Assembly: GCA_910586755.1 (NCBI GenBank)
Contig: CAJUJM010000080.1
Location: forward strand, 1-36,961
Length of the DNA: 36,961 nt
Reading direction: 5' to 3'
Source of the DNA: an uncultured Lachnospiraceae bacterium
GTDB lineage: Bacteria; Bacillota; Clostridia; Lachnospirales; Lachnospiraceae
The translations under genes were made by a program, and so were the position numbers. This document shows, one piece after another, positions 8,308-16,086 of this stretch. The notes under the pieces were generated by a model, which ran no database searches, had not been told where the DNA came from, and worked only from the letters and a program-made list of their open reading frames with translations. Position 1 is the first letter of the stretch; each line of letters opens with the position of its first letter.

Positions 8308-9570
8308 CTATTTGATTCTATATTTTGTCCCTCTGCCTTTCCCTTCAACGATAACAATACCCTTTCGCCCCATATCTTTTAGCAGCTGTGTTGTTTTTGA
8401 TTTGCCAAAAGGTACATATGGCGCAATTTCACTAATTGGCTGCAGCATTGCCTTACTTAAAATTTTATATATGGTCCTTTCATCTTCCGTCAAATTCAAA
8501 TTCTTTTCAAAAATTGGAAGCACAATCTTAATTGTATTCTCCGATACTTCAAAATCCGGCTTTGTCAATCCTCCTTCATAGAGCTGTTTGATTCTTATAA
8601 TTCCGGTTCCAAATATTTCGACAAACCCCAATCTATAAAAGACGTTTGCAAGATTTCTGTTTCTTAATACAGAAATCTTGCCCGATAAATATTCTTCTTC
8701 TGTTATTCCGGATGGTAAACCTCCCGGAGAAACAACTTCAATTCTGTCATCAAACATCAAAACTCTGATTTGAGATTCTACATCCCATAATCTGTGAATC
8801 AAAGCATTTGCAATCGCTTCCCGGAAGGCAGCTTCCGGTATTTTTTCCACCTTTTTTCTATCAGCGCCTTGTATCACTTCATATTGATAATAGTCTCTAA
8901 ATACATCAATTGACTTTTCATAGACTTCTAATGCCGATATATTTTCAAATGTTAACCTCTTTTGAATAATGCAGATATTCTCACCAAATTTTACTATGTC
9001 AATTCCCGGAAAATGATTTTTATCAGCCAAAATCCCCGCCGCATTATTATATCCATTGGCATAATTATATAGGTTCAATGTTTTTAATGTATCCTGATTA
9101 AATGTTTCGATTTGGATTCGCTCTTTTAACTTACGCTGTAAAACCTCAAAAGACAACTCCTGCTCTTTACATGGCAGCTCTTCAAATTTAATATTTTTTC
9201 CTTCCAATATGAGTCTGGAGAATTCCAGAGTATCTACTTCTATGGTTGCGGTGTCGTTTCTCCTGTAAGCCTTTGATTTATATAGATACGGCTTCTGAAC
9301 ACCACTTTGTACAGTAAGCTTAATCGTTTGATCATTATTTTGTATTTCAAGTGTATAATTGGGCTGAGGAAAAATACTGTCATTAATTTTATTTTCAATA
9401 TCCAGACAAGATTGCTTTACATCAGGTAATCCCTTAATATTTCCGTCATCATCAATTCCAAAATAAATTGTTCCGCCATCGTAATTTGAAAAGGCGCTGA
9501 CTGTTTTTAAAAAAGTATTTGTAATCCTTTCCTTGAATTCTAATATTCGTGTTTCCCGCATATGAATCAT
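8308..9570 (-). CDS. AlbA_2 / ATPase-fold putative transcriptional regulator
   Basis: The 420-residue protein has an N-terminal AlbA_2 (Schlafen-like) domain, with ETRILEFKE and GGTIYFGIDDDG (about 1-120). A GHKL-type ATPase-like region follows (about 245-340), with AIANALIHR, VSPGGLPSGI and FGTGIIRI, and then a C-terminal winged-helix-like segment (about 360-420). Such proteins are usually annotated as ATP-binding regulators and are common on genomic islands; their biochemistry is poorly known. The second Met (9561) has better spacing to AAAAGGA than the first. Its promoter lies at 9595-9623 inside a perfect dyad, which suggests autoregulation. It is clearly more AT-rich than the flanking operons, as expected for acquired DNA. 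Confidence 0.85.
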   Translation of the reverse strand: MIHMRETRILEFKERITNTFLKTVSAFSNYDGGTIYFGIDDDGNIKGLPDVKQSCLDIENKINDSIFPQPNYTLEIQNNDQTIKLTVQSGVQKPYLYKSKAYRRNDTATIEVDTLEFSRLILEGKNIKFEELPCKEQELSFEVLQRKLKERIQIETFNQDTLKTLNLYNYANGYNNAAGILADKNHFPGIDIVKFGENICIIQKRLTFENISALEVYEKSIDVFRDYYQYEVIQGADRKKVEKIPEAAFREAIANALIHRLWDVESQIRVLMFDDRIEVVSPGGLPSGITEEEYLSGKISVLRNRNLANVFYRLGFVEIFGTGIIRIKQLYEGGLTKPDFEVSENTIKIVLPIFEKNLNLTEDERTIYKILSKAMLQPISEIAPYVPFGKSKTTQLLKDMGRKGIVIVEGKGRGTKYRIK

Positions 9571-9594
9571 ATCCTTTTCAATGTTGTTGATTAT

Positions 9595-9650
9595 ATTATA
9601 TGCAGAAATACGCAGAAAATCAATCGCAAATTTTTACGATTGATTTTCTG
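9595..9650 (-). promoter_or_regulatory. Promoter with 14-bp dyad operator candidate
   Basis: On the minus strand, -35 TTGATT (9618-9623), a 17-base spacer and -10 TATAAT (9595-9600) precede the AlbA_2 gene. A perfect 14-base inverted repeat (arms 9613-9626 and 9637-9650, CAGAAAATCAATCG and its complement) covers the -35. No T tract follows the hairpin on either strand, so an operator is more likely than a terminator. Confidence 0.6.
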
Positions 9651-9686
9651 GTTGTGTACGCCTGGCAGTCGCAGGATAAAAGACTC

Positions 9687-10577
9687 TTAATAAGTAATCC
9701 TAAAATAATCCAAATACGCCTTATATTTATCCTGCGCCGTTAGACAGGTATCGGTCAGATAGCCTTTCTCATTATTCCATTCTTTCAGGCCGCGATAATA
9801 GAACATTTTCAGATTATCCTCAATGATAAACGGAACGATATTATATTTCAGACATTCTTTGAACATAATCAGTCTCCCCACACGACCGTTGCCATCCTGG
9901 AACGGATGGATTCGCTGGAATTTTACATGGAAGTCCAGAATATCTTCAAAAGTCTTTCCCTCTTTGCCGTTATACTCTGCCAGCAAAACTTTCATCCTAT
10001 CAGCAACTTCTTCTGGAAGTGCAGTGTCCATGCCGCCAACTTCATTGGGCATTTTTTTATAATCGCCTACCGCGAACCAATCTTTTCTGGAATCACTGGT
10101 TCCAGTCTTCAAGATCAAATGAAGCTCTTTAATAAATTTCTCTGTCAATGCAGTTTTTGCATCATCTATAATCTTGTCGATACAACGGAAGTGATTTACT
10201 GTTTCGATTACATCATCCACATTCAGCACTTCTTTTTCTACACCTATCGTGTTAGTTTCAAAAATATATCTGGTCTGTTCGTGAGTCAGCCGGCTCCCTT
10301 CCATATGATTTGAGTTGTATGTTAAATCAATCAGAGTTTTATGATAAATACCGCCGGAATATTTACTTGCCTTTTGTTCTTGTAAAATGTCCAGTAGTGT
10401 AACAGGCTGTTCTTTCTTTTTGTTAGAACGCTCCGGTTTTTCTGCATTTTCAGGAATGTTCCAGGTCTTGCCTGTGAGAAATGCGCCGTTCACACGTCCA
10501 TGAGCGCAGTAATTTCTAACACTGCGTTCCGACACATCCCATTTTTTTGCTATTTCAGTTACGGAAAGGTATCGCAT
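9687..10577 (-). CDS. Fic family protein with N-terminal HTH
   Basis: Fic-domain enzymes usually transfer AMP from ATP to target proteins. This 296-residue protein has an N-terminal MerR/excisionase-like helix-turn-helix (YLSVTEIAKKWDVSERSVRN, about 3-22). It carries an inhibitory helix motif SNHMEG at 89-94, matching (S/T)xxxE(G/N), and a complete catalytic motif HPFQDGNGRVGR at 224-235. It is therefore probably active but self-inhibited. The start is ATG 10577 behind AGGAGGAGAG. A longer in-frame extension reaches 10736, but it only translates the 83-bp repeats. The frame ends 117 bases before the AlbA_2 gene, which has its own promoter. The substrate is unknown; regulation of itself or a toxin-like role are both possible. 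Confidence 0.92.
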   Translation of the reverse strand: MRYLSVTEIAKKWDVSERSVRNYCAHGRVNGAFLTGKTWNIPENAEKPERSNKKKEQPVTLLDILQEQKASKYSGGIYHKTLIDLTYNSNHMEGSRLTHEQTRYIFETNTIGVEKEVLNVDDVIETVNHFRCIDKIIDDAKTALTEKFIKELHLILKTGTSDSRKDWFAVGDYKKMPNEVGGMDTALPEEVADRMKVLLAEYNGKEGKTFEDILDFHVKFQRIHPFQDGNGRVGRLIMFKECLKYNIVPFIIEDNLKMFYYRGLKEWNNEKGYLTDTCLTAQDKYKAYLDYFRITY

Positions 10578-10598
10578 CGACTCTCCTCCTAGTATAAT

Positions 10599-10681
10599 AA
10601 TGAATCGGCACGCGACGCTGCGCGTCACCTGCCAGGTCGTCGGAAGGCATTTTAAGAAATGCTTCGCATTTGCCTTCCTCC
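10599..10681. repeat. 83-bp structured direct repeat, copy 1
   Basis: This is identical over 83 bases to 10685-10767, with a 3-base gap between copies. Read on the minus strand it has an outer stem GGAAGGCA/TGCCTTCC around three alternating arms AAATGC, GCATTT, AAATGC, which can pair two ways. An ACCTGGCAGGT dyad and GACGC-GCA-GCGTC follow. It lies in the 5' leader of the Fic gene. It is GC-rich in an AT-rich surround, as a mobile palindromic repeat would be. Confidence 0.9.
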
Positions 10682-10684
10682 CAA

Positions 10685-10767
10685 AATGAATCGGCACGCG
10701 ACGCTGCGCGTCACCTGCCAGGTCGTCGGAAGGCATTTTAAGAAATGCTTCGCATTTGCCTTCCTCC
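10685..10767. repeat. 83-bp structured direct repeat, copy 2
   Basis: Second perfect copy of 10599-10681, offset by 86 bases. The absence of any mismatch points to recent duplication or selection for identity. Confidence 0.9.
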
Positions 10768-10807
10768 TGTTATAAAGCAGATTTAAATTTGCATTTTACT
10801 ACAATAT

Positions 10808-10836
10808 AGTATATTACATTATCGGCAACATATCAA
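10808..10836 (-). promoter_or_regulatory. Promoter of the Fic gene
   Basis: On the minus strand, -35 TTGATA (10831-10836), a 17-base spacer and -10 TATACT (10808-10813). Transcription from here would cross both 83-bp repeats before reaching the Fic start, giving a leader of about 220 bases. Confidence 0.6.
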
Positions 10837-10946
10837 ATGTTTACTCACATGATTTTCTTTTGTTTTTGCCGATTTGGATATCCTTTTTTATTCAGGTACA
10901 GAAAAACACATCTTTTTTCATTCCTCACCTAACAAGACAAAAGCTT

Positions 10947-11007
10947 AAAATTTTTCGAAAATGGGAAAAATTTTTTCATGGAGATTAAGGCAGCTTTTAT
11001 GTATTAT
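10947..11007 (+). promoter_or_regulatory. Sugar operon control region: dyad and weak promoter
   Basis: This belongs to the 301-base gene-free stretch 10768-11068. A perfect 10-base inverted repeat, AAAATTTTTC (10947-10956) and GAAAAATTTT (10965-10974), lies upstream of a possible -10 TATTAT (11002-11007). The corresponding -35 (TGGAGA) is poor. A weak -35 with a dyad centred near -54 suits an activator-dependent promoter, for example one driven by the YesN-like regulator. No clear catabolite-repression (cre) site is seen. Confidence 0.4.
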
Positions 11008-11074
11008 TAAATTACTACAAAGAGCCATGGCAAAGCACACGGAAAACGTACAACCTGCATAAAGGAGAATGAAT

Positions 11075-12436
11075 ATGAAAAAGGGATTTGTAAGAACATT
11101 GACAGCAGCGGCAATTCTGGGTTCCTTATTAACAGGATGCGGATCAAAAGCCGCCAGTCAGCCGGAGGAAAGCTCCGGCACCGTTCAGGAAAGCAGCGCA
11201 GCTAATAAGGATGCGGTAAAGGTACGGATCCTGACACGCTTCAGCAATCCGGACAGTGTCAGAGAAAAATATTTTATGGATATGGTAGTAAAATTCCAGG
11301 AAGAAAATCCAGATATTTTATTAGAGGATGTATCCATATCGGATGAGGAATCCCATGACACCCTGTTTAAGACGGCTGTTGCGGCAGGAGATCCCATTGA
11401 AGTATTTAATTTCCTGGGCTATGCGGCTAATTTGGATTACGTAAAAAACGGCGTTATTACAGATGTGTCAGATATTATTGAAGAGGATCCGGCCTGGACA
11501 GAGCACTATATTGACGCTTTGTTTGCCCCTGTAGACTACAGTGACTACGGGGTAGAGGGGATCTACGGACTGCCTAACGCGCCTTATGGGGTATGCTGTT
11601 TTTATAACAAAGCAATTTTCGACGAAGTTGGACTTGAGCTTCCGGAGACCTGGGAAGATATTGAAGCGGCAGCGCCGGTGCTGATTGAAAAGGGATATGT
11701 GCCTATGGCATTTGGGGCCAAGGACAATTACCGGGCAGGTCACTTTTTAACAGCTCTTTCCATGAAGTATTATGGGGATGATTTAAAGAACAACTTGATA
11801 AACGGCGAGACGGCATGGAATGGGCCGGAGACGGTAGCATTAATTGAAATGATGCAGAAATGGTATGAAAGCGGCTTATTCGGAACCAACAACCTGGCTT
11901 ATGACGCCAACGGAGAGCTGGCAAAATTAGAGAGTGGTGAAGCGGCCATTATCTTTTCCGGTTCCTGGAACATTGCTACCATCAATGAGTTTGACAATGT
12001 GGCGGATATCGTCTGCAAGGGATTCCCGTATTTTGCGTCAAAGCCGGAATTTAAAGACCAATGGATGGGCGGTCCCGATGATTTTATGTCCATGACTGCA
12101 AAGCCGGGGGATGACAATTATGAGGCGTCTGTCCGTGTACTGAAATTCTTTACCTCACAGGAATATTGGCAGGGTCTGTATGAAGTTCAGGGAGGCGGCG
12201 GCACTTTCCCGGTGAAGTTTGACCAGGTAATTGAGGCGGATCCCCTGACCACACAATTTAATGAGTACTACAACAATGCTGCCAATATGATAGGGGAAAT
12301 TGAACAGTTCTCCCCCATGACTTCCCTGATGGATACGGTCCGCACGGAAGTAACCACAATTTTTGCCGATGATAAAGCGCAGGATATTGCAGATCGGATT
12401 CAGGAAGCAGTAGACGCTTACCAGGCGGCACAGTAA
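11075..12436 (+). CDS. Sugar ABC transporter substrate-binding lipoprotein
   Basis: A 453-residue extracellular solute-binding protein of the family 1 (MalE-like, CUT1) type. The signal peptide ends in lipobox LLTGC with lipidated C22, followed by a Ser/Glu-rich linker. The mature part has typical features: VKVRILTRF at the start, VPMAFGAKDNYRAGH in the hinge region and GEAAIIFSGSWNIATI. The start is taken as ATG 11075, which is better spaced from AAAGGAG than ATG 11069. It heads an operon with two permeases. The ATPase is absent, as is usual for CUT1 systems that share an MsmX-type ATPase encoded elsewhere. The substrate is unknown. Confidence 0.93.
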   Translation: MKKGFVRTLTAAAILGSLLTGCGSKAASQPEESSGTVQESSAANKDAVKVRILTRFSNPDSVREKYFMDMVVKFQEENPDILLEDVSISDEESHDTLFKTAVAAGDPIEVFNFLGYAANLDYVKNGVITDVSDIIEEDPAWTEHYIDALFAPVDYSDYGVEGIYGLPNAPYGVCCFYNKAIFDEVGLELPETWEDIEAAAPVLIEKGYVPMAFGAKDNYRAGHFLTALSMKYYGDDLKNNLINGETAWNGPETVALIEMMQKWYESGLFGTNNLAYDANGELAKLESGEAAIIFSGSWNIATINEFDNVADIVCKGFPYFASKPEFKDQWMGGPDDFMSMTAKPGDDNYEASVRVLKFFTSQEYWQGLYEVQGGGGTFPVKFDQVIEADPLTTQFNEYYNNAANMIGEIEQFSPMTSLMDTVRTEVTTIFADDKAQDIADRIQEAVDAYQAAQ

Positions 12437-12441
12437 ACCTG

Positions 12442-12529
12442 CATGCGCCCGGCAGCGGACGCACTGCCGCACATGAAAGTCTGGCGGGCGCATGGGGCAT
12501 ACCTGAATTTATGCCGCCCAATCGGCGGC
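12442..12529 (+). promoter_or_regulatory. Intercistronic hairpins after the binding protein
   Basis: Two GC-rich stem-loops fill the gap to the permease: CATGCGCCCG/CGGGCGCATG (12442-12494) with an inner CGGCAG/CTGCCG stem, and GCCGCC/GGCGGC (12513-12529). Neither has a T tract. In binding-protein operons such structures usually protect the upstream mRNA so that binding protein exceeds permease. Confidence 0.6.
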
Positions 12530-12559
12530 GGACTTTTAAAGTAAGGAAGTGTGAAGAAA

Positions 12560-13450
12560 ATGGGTGTTTCAAGTAAAAGGCGGAAAATAGAAAGCATAGC
12601 GCTCAGTCTCCCGGCATTTCTGCTGTATTCATTTATTTTTATGTATCCTATGGTTTCGGTATTTCGGCTTTCCTTTTATAAATGGAACGGGATTCCCAAT
12701 TCACCGCTTCAATATGTGGGGCTGAAAAATTATGCCGCTTTATTTCAGGATGCCAAGTTTATCACAGCGCTGACCAATGTTGGGATATTTATCCTGTCCG
12801 GCTTTATTCTGATTTTACCGGTATCCTTATTTTTGGCTACCGTGATTCAATCGGAGGGAAAAGGAAAACGATTTTTAAAGACCAGTTATTTTATGCCTCA
12901 GGTTATCAGCAGGACGGCAATTGCGCTGATGTGGTATTTCCTCCTGTATCCGGAGGGAGGACCGGTGGGCACCCTATTGGAGGCAGCAGGCTTTAAGGGG
13001 GTTAACGTTAACCTTTTGGGCAGCAAAACGTATGCAATCTATGCCATTACCGTAATCAACGCGTGGACCTATGCAGGATTTAACATGCTGATATTCTCAT
13101 CCGGTATCGCAGGGATTCCCGGGGATATTTATGAGGCGGCGATTATGGACGGGGCTACACCATGGCAGAAGATGCGGTACATTACCTTCCCCATGCTAAA
13201 GAATAGTTTCCAGATATTTACATTAAACTGCATTATCGGATCCATTACCACCTTCGAGATGGTATACGTTACCACCGGGGGCGGGCCGGGAAGCGCCTCG
13301 GAAGTATTCGGAACCCTACTTTATAAAAACGCATTTACCTACAACAACTATGGATATTCCAATGCTATGGGGTCGTTCCTTATCGTGGCGTCTTTCCTGG
13401 CCAGCGTGCTTTTAACAGGATTATTTGCAAAATCTAACAAAGAGGATTAG
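12560..13450 (+). CDS. Sugar ABC transporter permease (MalF/UgpA type)
   Basis: A 296-residue inner-membrane permease with six predicted membrane helices, starting at about residues 14-34. It carries the cytoplasmic EAA loop that contacts the ATPase (YEAAIMDGATPWQKMRYITFP). ATG 12560 has good spacing to AAGGAAG; a GTG at 12551 lies too close to it. It precedes the second permease by 17 bases and works with it as a heterodimeric channel. Confidence 0.93.
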   Translation: MGVSSKRRKIESIALSLPAFLLYSFIFMYPMVSVFRLSFYKWNGIPNSPLQYVGLKNYAALFQDAKFITALTNVGIFILSGFILILPVSLFLATVIQSEGKGKRFLKTSYFMPQVISRTAIALMWYFLLYPEGGPVGTLLEAAGFKGVNVNLLGSKTYAIYAITVINAWTYAGFNMLIFSSGIAGIPGDIYEAAIMDGATPWQKMRYITFPMLKNSFQIFTLNCIIGSITTFEMVYVTTGGGPGSASEVFGTLLYKNAFTYNNYGYSNAMGSFLIVASFLASVLLTGLFAKSNKED

Positions 13451-13467
13451 GAAGGAAAGGAGATACA

Positions 13468-14295
13468 ATGAAAAAATGGACTGTCGGAAAAGTCCTCTAC
13501 TGGGCTTTGGCGGCAATATTCAGTTTGGTTTTTATTTACCCTATCTATTTTACGGTAATTTCTTCTTTTAAAAATAATAATGAGATATGGAATACCATGT
13601 TCGCGCTGCCATCCGGTATGGAATGGAGCAATTACATTTCGGCAGTATTTGATGTACAGATTCTCCAGGCAGTGCTGAACTCGTTCCTCTTTTCCTTTGG
13701 CGCTTGTGTGATTGTAGTGGTATTTGTCACCATGGCGGCTTATGTGGTGGCAAGACGGCTTTTAAAGTGCTCCGGCTTTTTAAAGCTTTATTATCTGCTG
13801 GGACTGATGATTCCGCCTTATGCAATGCTGATTCCCATTGTTACCATGTTTACCACTTTTCATTTAAGAGATAAATACCTTCCTATGATTTTTCTTTATG
13901 CGGGAATCAACTTTCCCATGAGCTTCTATTTGATTACCGGCTTTATATCCGGTATCAGTAAGGAGTTAGACGAGGCGGCGGTAATGGACGGCTGCAGCAC
14001 ATTTGGAATTGTATTTCGAATTATCTTCCCTATTGCAAAGCCGGGGATTTTTACCGGGGCTATTATGGCATTTCTGGCGGTTTATAATGAGCTGGTGTTT
14101 GCCAATACATTGCTGAGCACAAAGGCAATGAAGACCATCTCTGTCCGCCTTTTGGGGCTTCAGGGAGAGCGGTTTACCAGTTACGGGCCCATGTTTGCAT
14201 CTATTGTAATGTCCATTGTGCCCATACTGATTATCTATCTGCTGTTCCAGGAAAAGATTGAGGGAGGAGCAGTAGCCGGGGCGGTAAAAGGTTAG
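13468..14295 (+). CDS. Sugar ABC transporter permease (MalG/UgpE type)
   Basis: The 275-residue second permease has membrane helices beginning at about residue 12 and an EAA loop (LDEAAVMDGCSTFGIVFRI) followed by FPIAKPG. The start follows GGAAAGGAGATACA. It has the family's usual length and no damage is seen. It lies 19 bases from the next gene in the same operon. Confidence 0.94.
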   Translation: MKKWTVGKVLYWALAAIFSLVFIYPIYFTVISSFKNNNEIWNTMFALPSGMEWSNYISAVFDVQILQAVLNSFLFSFGACVIVVVFVTMAAYVVARRLLKCSGFLKLYYLLGLMIPPYAMLIPIVTMFTTFHLRDKYLPMIFLYAGINFPMSFYLITGFISGISKELDEAAVMDGCSTFGIVFRIIFPIAKPGIFTGAIMAFLAVYNELVFANTLLSTKAMKTISVRLLGLQGERFTSYGPMFASIVMSIVPILIIYLLFQEKIEGGAVAGAVKG

Positions 14296-14314
14296 GAGAA
14301 AAGGAGAGCTTATT

Positions 14315-14725
14315 ATGGTACAGGTAAAAGGACTGCAGCATATTGGAATTTTAGTGCCGGATGTAGAAAAAGCGGCAGAATGGTATGTGGAAAAATCCGG
14401 GTTTATGAAAAAAGCAGAGTTTATGGCATCCGGGAGCAGGGTGATCTTTGTCTGGTCAGAAACGGCAAAGGTGATGTGTGAACTGATTCAGCGGCCTGCC
14501 GGCAGCCAGGAAGCAAAAGAAATCGAAGAAAATGGAGGCCGGATCGATCACATTGCCTATGAAGTGGAGAATGTAGAAAAGGAGCTTCAGGAGGCCAGAC
14601 GGTGCGGAATGGATATTATTGAGGGCGTGGTACAGGTTCCGGAGTTTTGGGACAATGGATTCGAATATTTTCTGGTGCATTCGGCAGGCGGGGAAAAGGT
14701 AGAATATTGCCGGGTTAAGCCTTAA
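14315..14725 (+). CDS. VOC (glyoxalase/epimerase-like) protein
   Basis: The 136 residues form two beta-alpha-beta-beta-beta modules of the vicinal oxygen chelate fold. Likely metal ligands are H9 (LQHIGILVPD), the His in RIDHIAYEV (about 76) and the Glu in EKVEYCRV near the end. The layout resembles methylmalonyl-CoA epimerase and small lyases. Its place between the transporter and the isomerase-like gene suggests a step on the imported sugar, such as an epimerisation or isomerisation. The exact reaction cannot be read from sequence. AAAGGAGAGC lies upstream, and the next gene starts 11 bases after the stop. Confidence 0.85.
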   Translation: MVQVKGLQHIGILVPDVEKAAEWYVEKSGFMKKAEFMASGSRVIFVWSETAKVMCELIQRPAGSQEAKEIEENGGRIDHIAYEVENVEKELQEARRCGMDIIEGVVQVPEFWDNGFEYFLVHSAGGEKVEYCRVKP

Positions 14726-14736
14726 GGAGGACAGTT

Positions 14737-16086
14737 ATGTTAAAGACAAAAGCGAGAATCGTTCCTTTATATTTTAAAGATGGGGATAAGAAGGAATTTC
14801 AACGGATTTTAGGAGCATTAAAAGAAATTTACGAGAAAGAAGCAGAATTTTTACCGGCCCGGGAAGCCGGAGAAAAGATAGGTGAAGAAGCAGATGCTGT
14901 CCTTTTCCCGGTTCTGTGGACCAATGTTTATACGGAAATAGACAGGCTTATGGAAACCATACAGGTTCCGGTTCTGGTGCTGACCACTGCTGTGGGGGTA
15001 TCCCTGATGTTTGACTGGGAAGCTGTGGCTTATATGAAGCAGAAGGGACTTTCCGTATTTAATCCCCACAGCGCAGATTTGGCCAGAACGATTTTTAAGG
15101 CCCTGGCTTTAAAGAGGGAAATGAACCATCAGAAATTCCTGGTATTCCATGATTCCAAAGGGGAAGGGCTGATTCCGGAACAGTTTAAGATTTTTTACTG
15201 GTGGAATGATGAATGTATCCGGGATATGAAAGAGCGGTTCGGGATTACCATTATACATAAGTCCTACAAGGCCTTAGGGGAAAGGGCAAAGGCAATCGCT
15301 GATGAGGCCGCAAGGGCGGAGATGAAACGATGGGATTTCCATGAAGAGGTTCCCTATGAACGGCCGGTTCTGGCGGCGATCAAGATGTTTATGGCGATTC
15401 GGGACGAGGTAGACGAGGAAGGAGACGTAGTTGGATGCGGAACTAACTGCCTCAATGAAGGATTTTACAGCGATACAACTCCCTGTCTGGCCTGGAGTCT
15501 TTTGTATCAGGACAGAGGAATTATGTGGGTATGTGAAAGCGACACTTCTTCTCTTATGACGGAATATCTTCTGGGAAGTACTGTGGATTCTGCTATTTTT
15601 ACTACCAATATTTATCCCTTCCTTTCGGGTATGCCGGCTCTCTCCCATGAGAAAATCCGGGAATTCCCGGATGTGGAGGATCCGGATGACCATGCTTTGC
15701 TGGTTCATTGTGGATATCTGGGCTGCGTGGCTCAGAAAATGTGTACAAAGTGGACATTAAGGCCTCCTGTGTTGGGGTGGCATTCCTGGAACATTGTAGG
15801 AGAAAATTCCATTGTCATTGACGCGGAGGTGGAAAAGGGAGATATTACCCTGTGTAAGCTTCATTCCGATTTTAAAGGGATATTTGTAGAAAAAGCGGTT
15901 TTGGAAGAGTATGTTCAGTATCCGGGGTCTGACTGCCGCAACGGAGACCTGATCCGGGTGCCTGACGGATATAAGTTGATGGAGCAGATCTGCTCTCACC
16001 ATGTGGTGGTGATGACAGGAAAACGCAGCAATCAAATAAAAGCAGTGGCAGAAATTTTTGGTTTGGAATTTGGGGAGGTAAAATAA
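14737..16086 (+). CDS. L-fucose/L-arabinose isomerase-like protein
   Basis: This 449-residue cytosolic protein resembles the FucI/AraA sugar isomerase superfamily. The first half is Rossmann-like (ADAVLFPVLWTN, VPVLVLTTAVG, a GLSVFNPHSADLARTI segment). The middle contains CGTNCLNEGFYSDTTPCLAW and the acidic CESDTSS. The C-terminal beta domain includes KGDITLCKLHSDFKG. These enzymes interconvert aldoses and ketoses using Mn2+ held by Glu, Asp and His. Candidate ligands exist here, but their match to FucI is not certain. Its stop overlaps the next start by one base (TAATG), so translation is probably coupled. Some homologues may not be isomerases. Confidence 0.6.
   Translation: MLKTKARIVPLYFKDGDKKEFQRILGALKEIYEKEAEFLPAREAGEKIGEEADAVLFPVLWTNVYTEIDRLMETIQVPVLVLTTAVGVSLMFDWEAVAYMKQKGLSVFNPHSADLARTIFKALALKREMNHQKFLVFHDSKGEGLIPEQFKIFYWWNDECIRDMKERFGITIIHKSYKALGERAKAIADEAARAEMKRWDFHEEVPYERPVLAAIKMFMAIRDEVDEEGDVVGCGTNCLNEGFYSDTTPCLAWSLLYQDRGIMWVCESDTSSLMTEYLLGSTVDSAIFTTNIYPFLSGMPALSHEKIREFPDVEDPDDHALLVHCGYLGCVAQKMCTKWTLRPPVLGWHSWNIVGENSIVIDAEVEKGDITLCKLHSDFKGIFVEKAVLEEYVQYPGSDCRNGDLIRVPDGYKLMEQICSHHVVVMTGKRSNQIKAVAEIFGLEFGEVK

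Noticed and set aside
10578..10736. N-terminal extension of the Fic protein across the 83-bp repeats
   Set aside because: It only translates the repeat, whereas ATG 10577 has a strong ribosome site and starts the helix-turn-helix.
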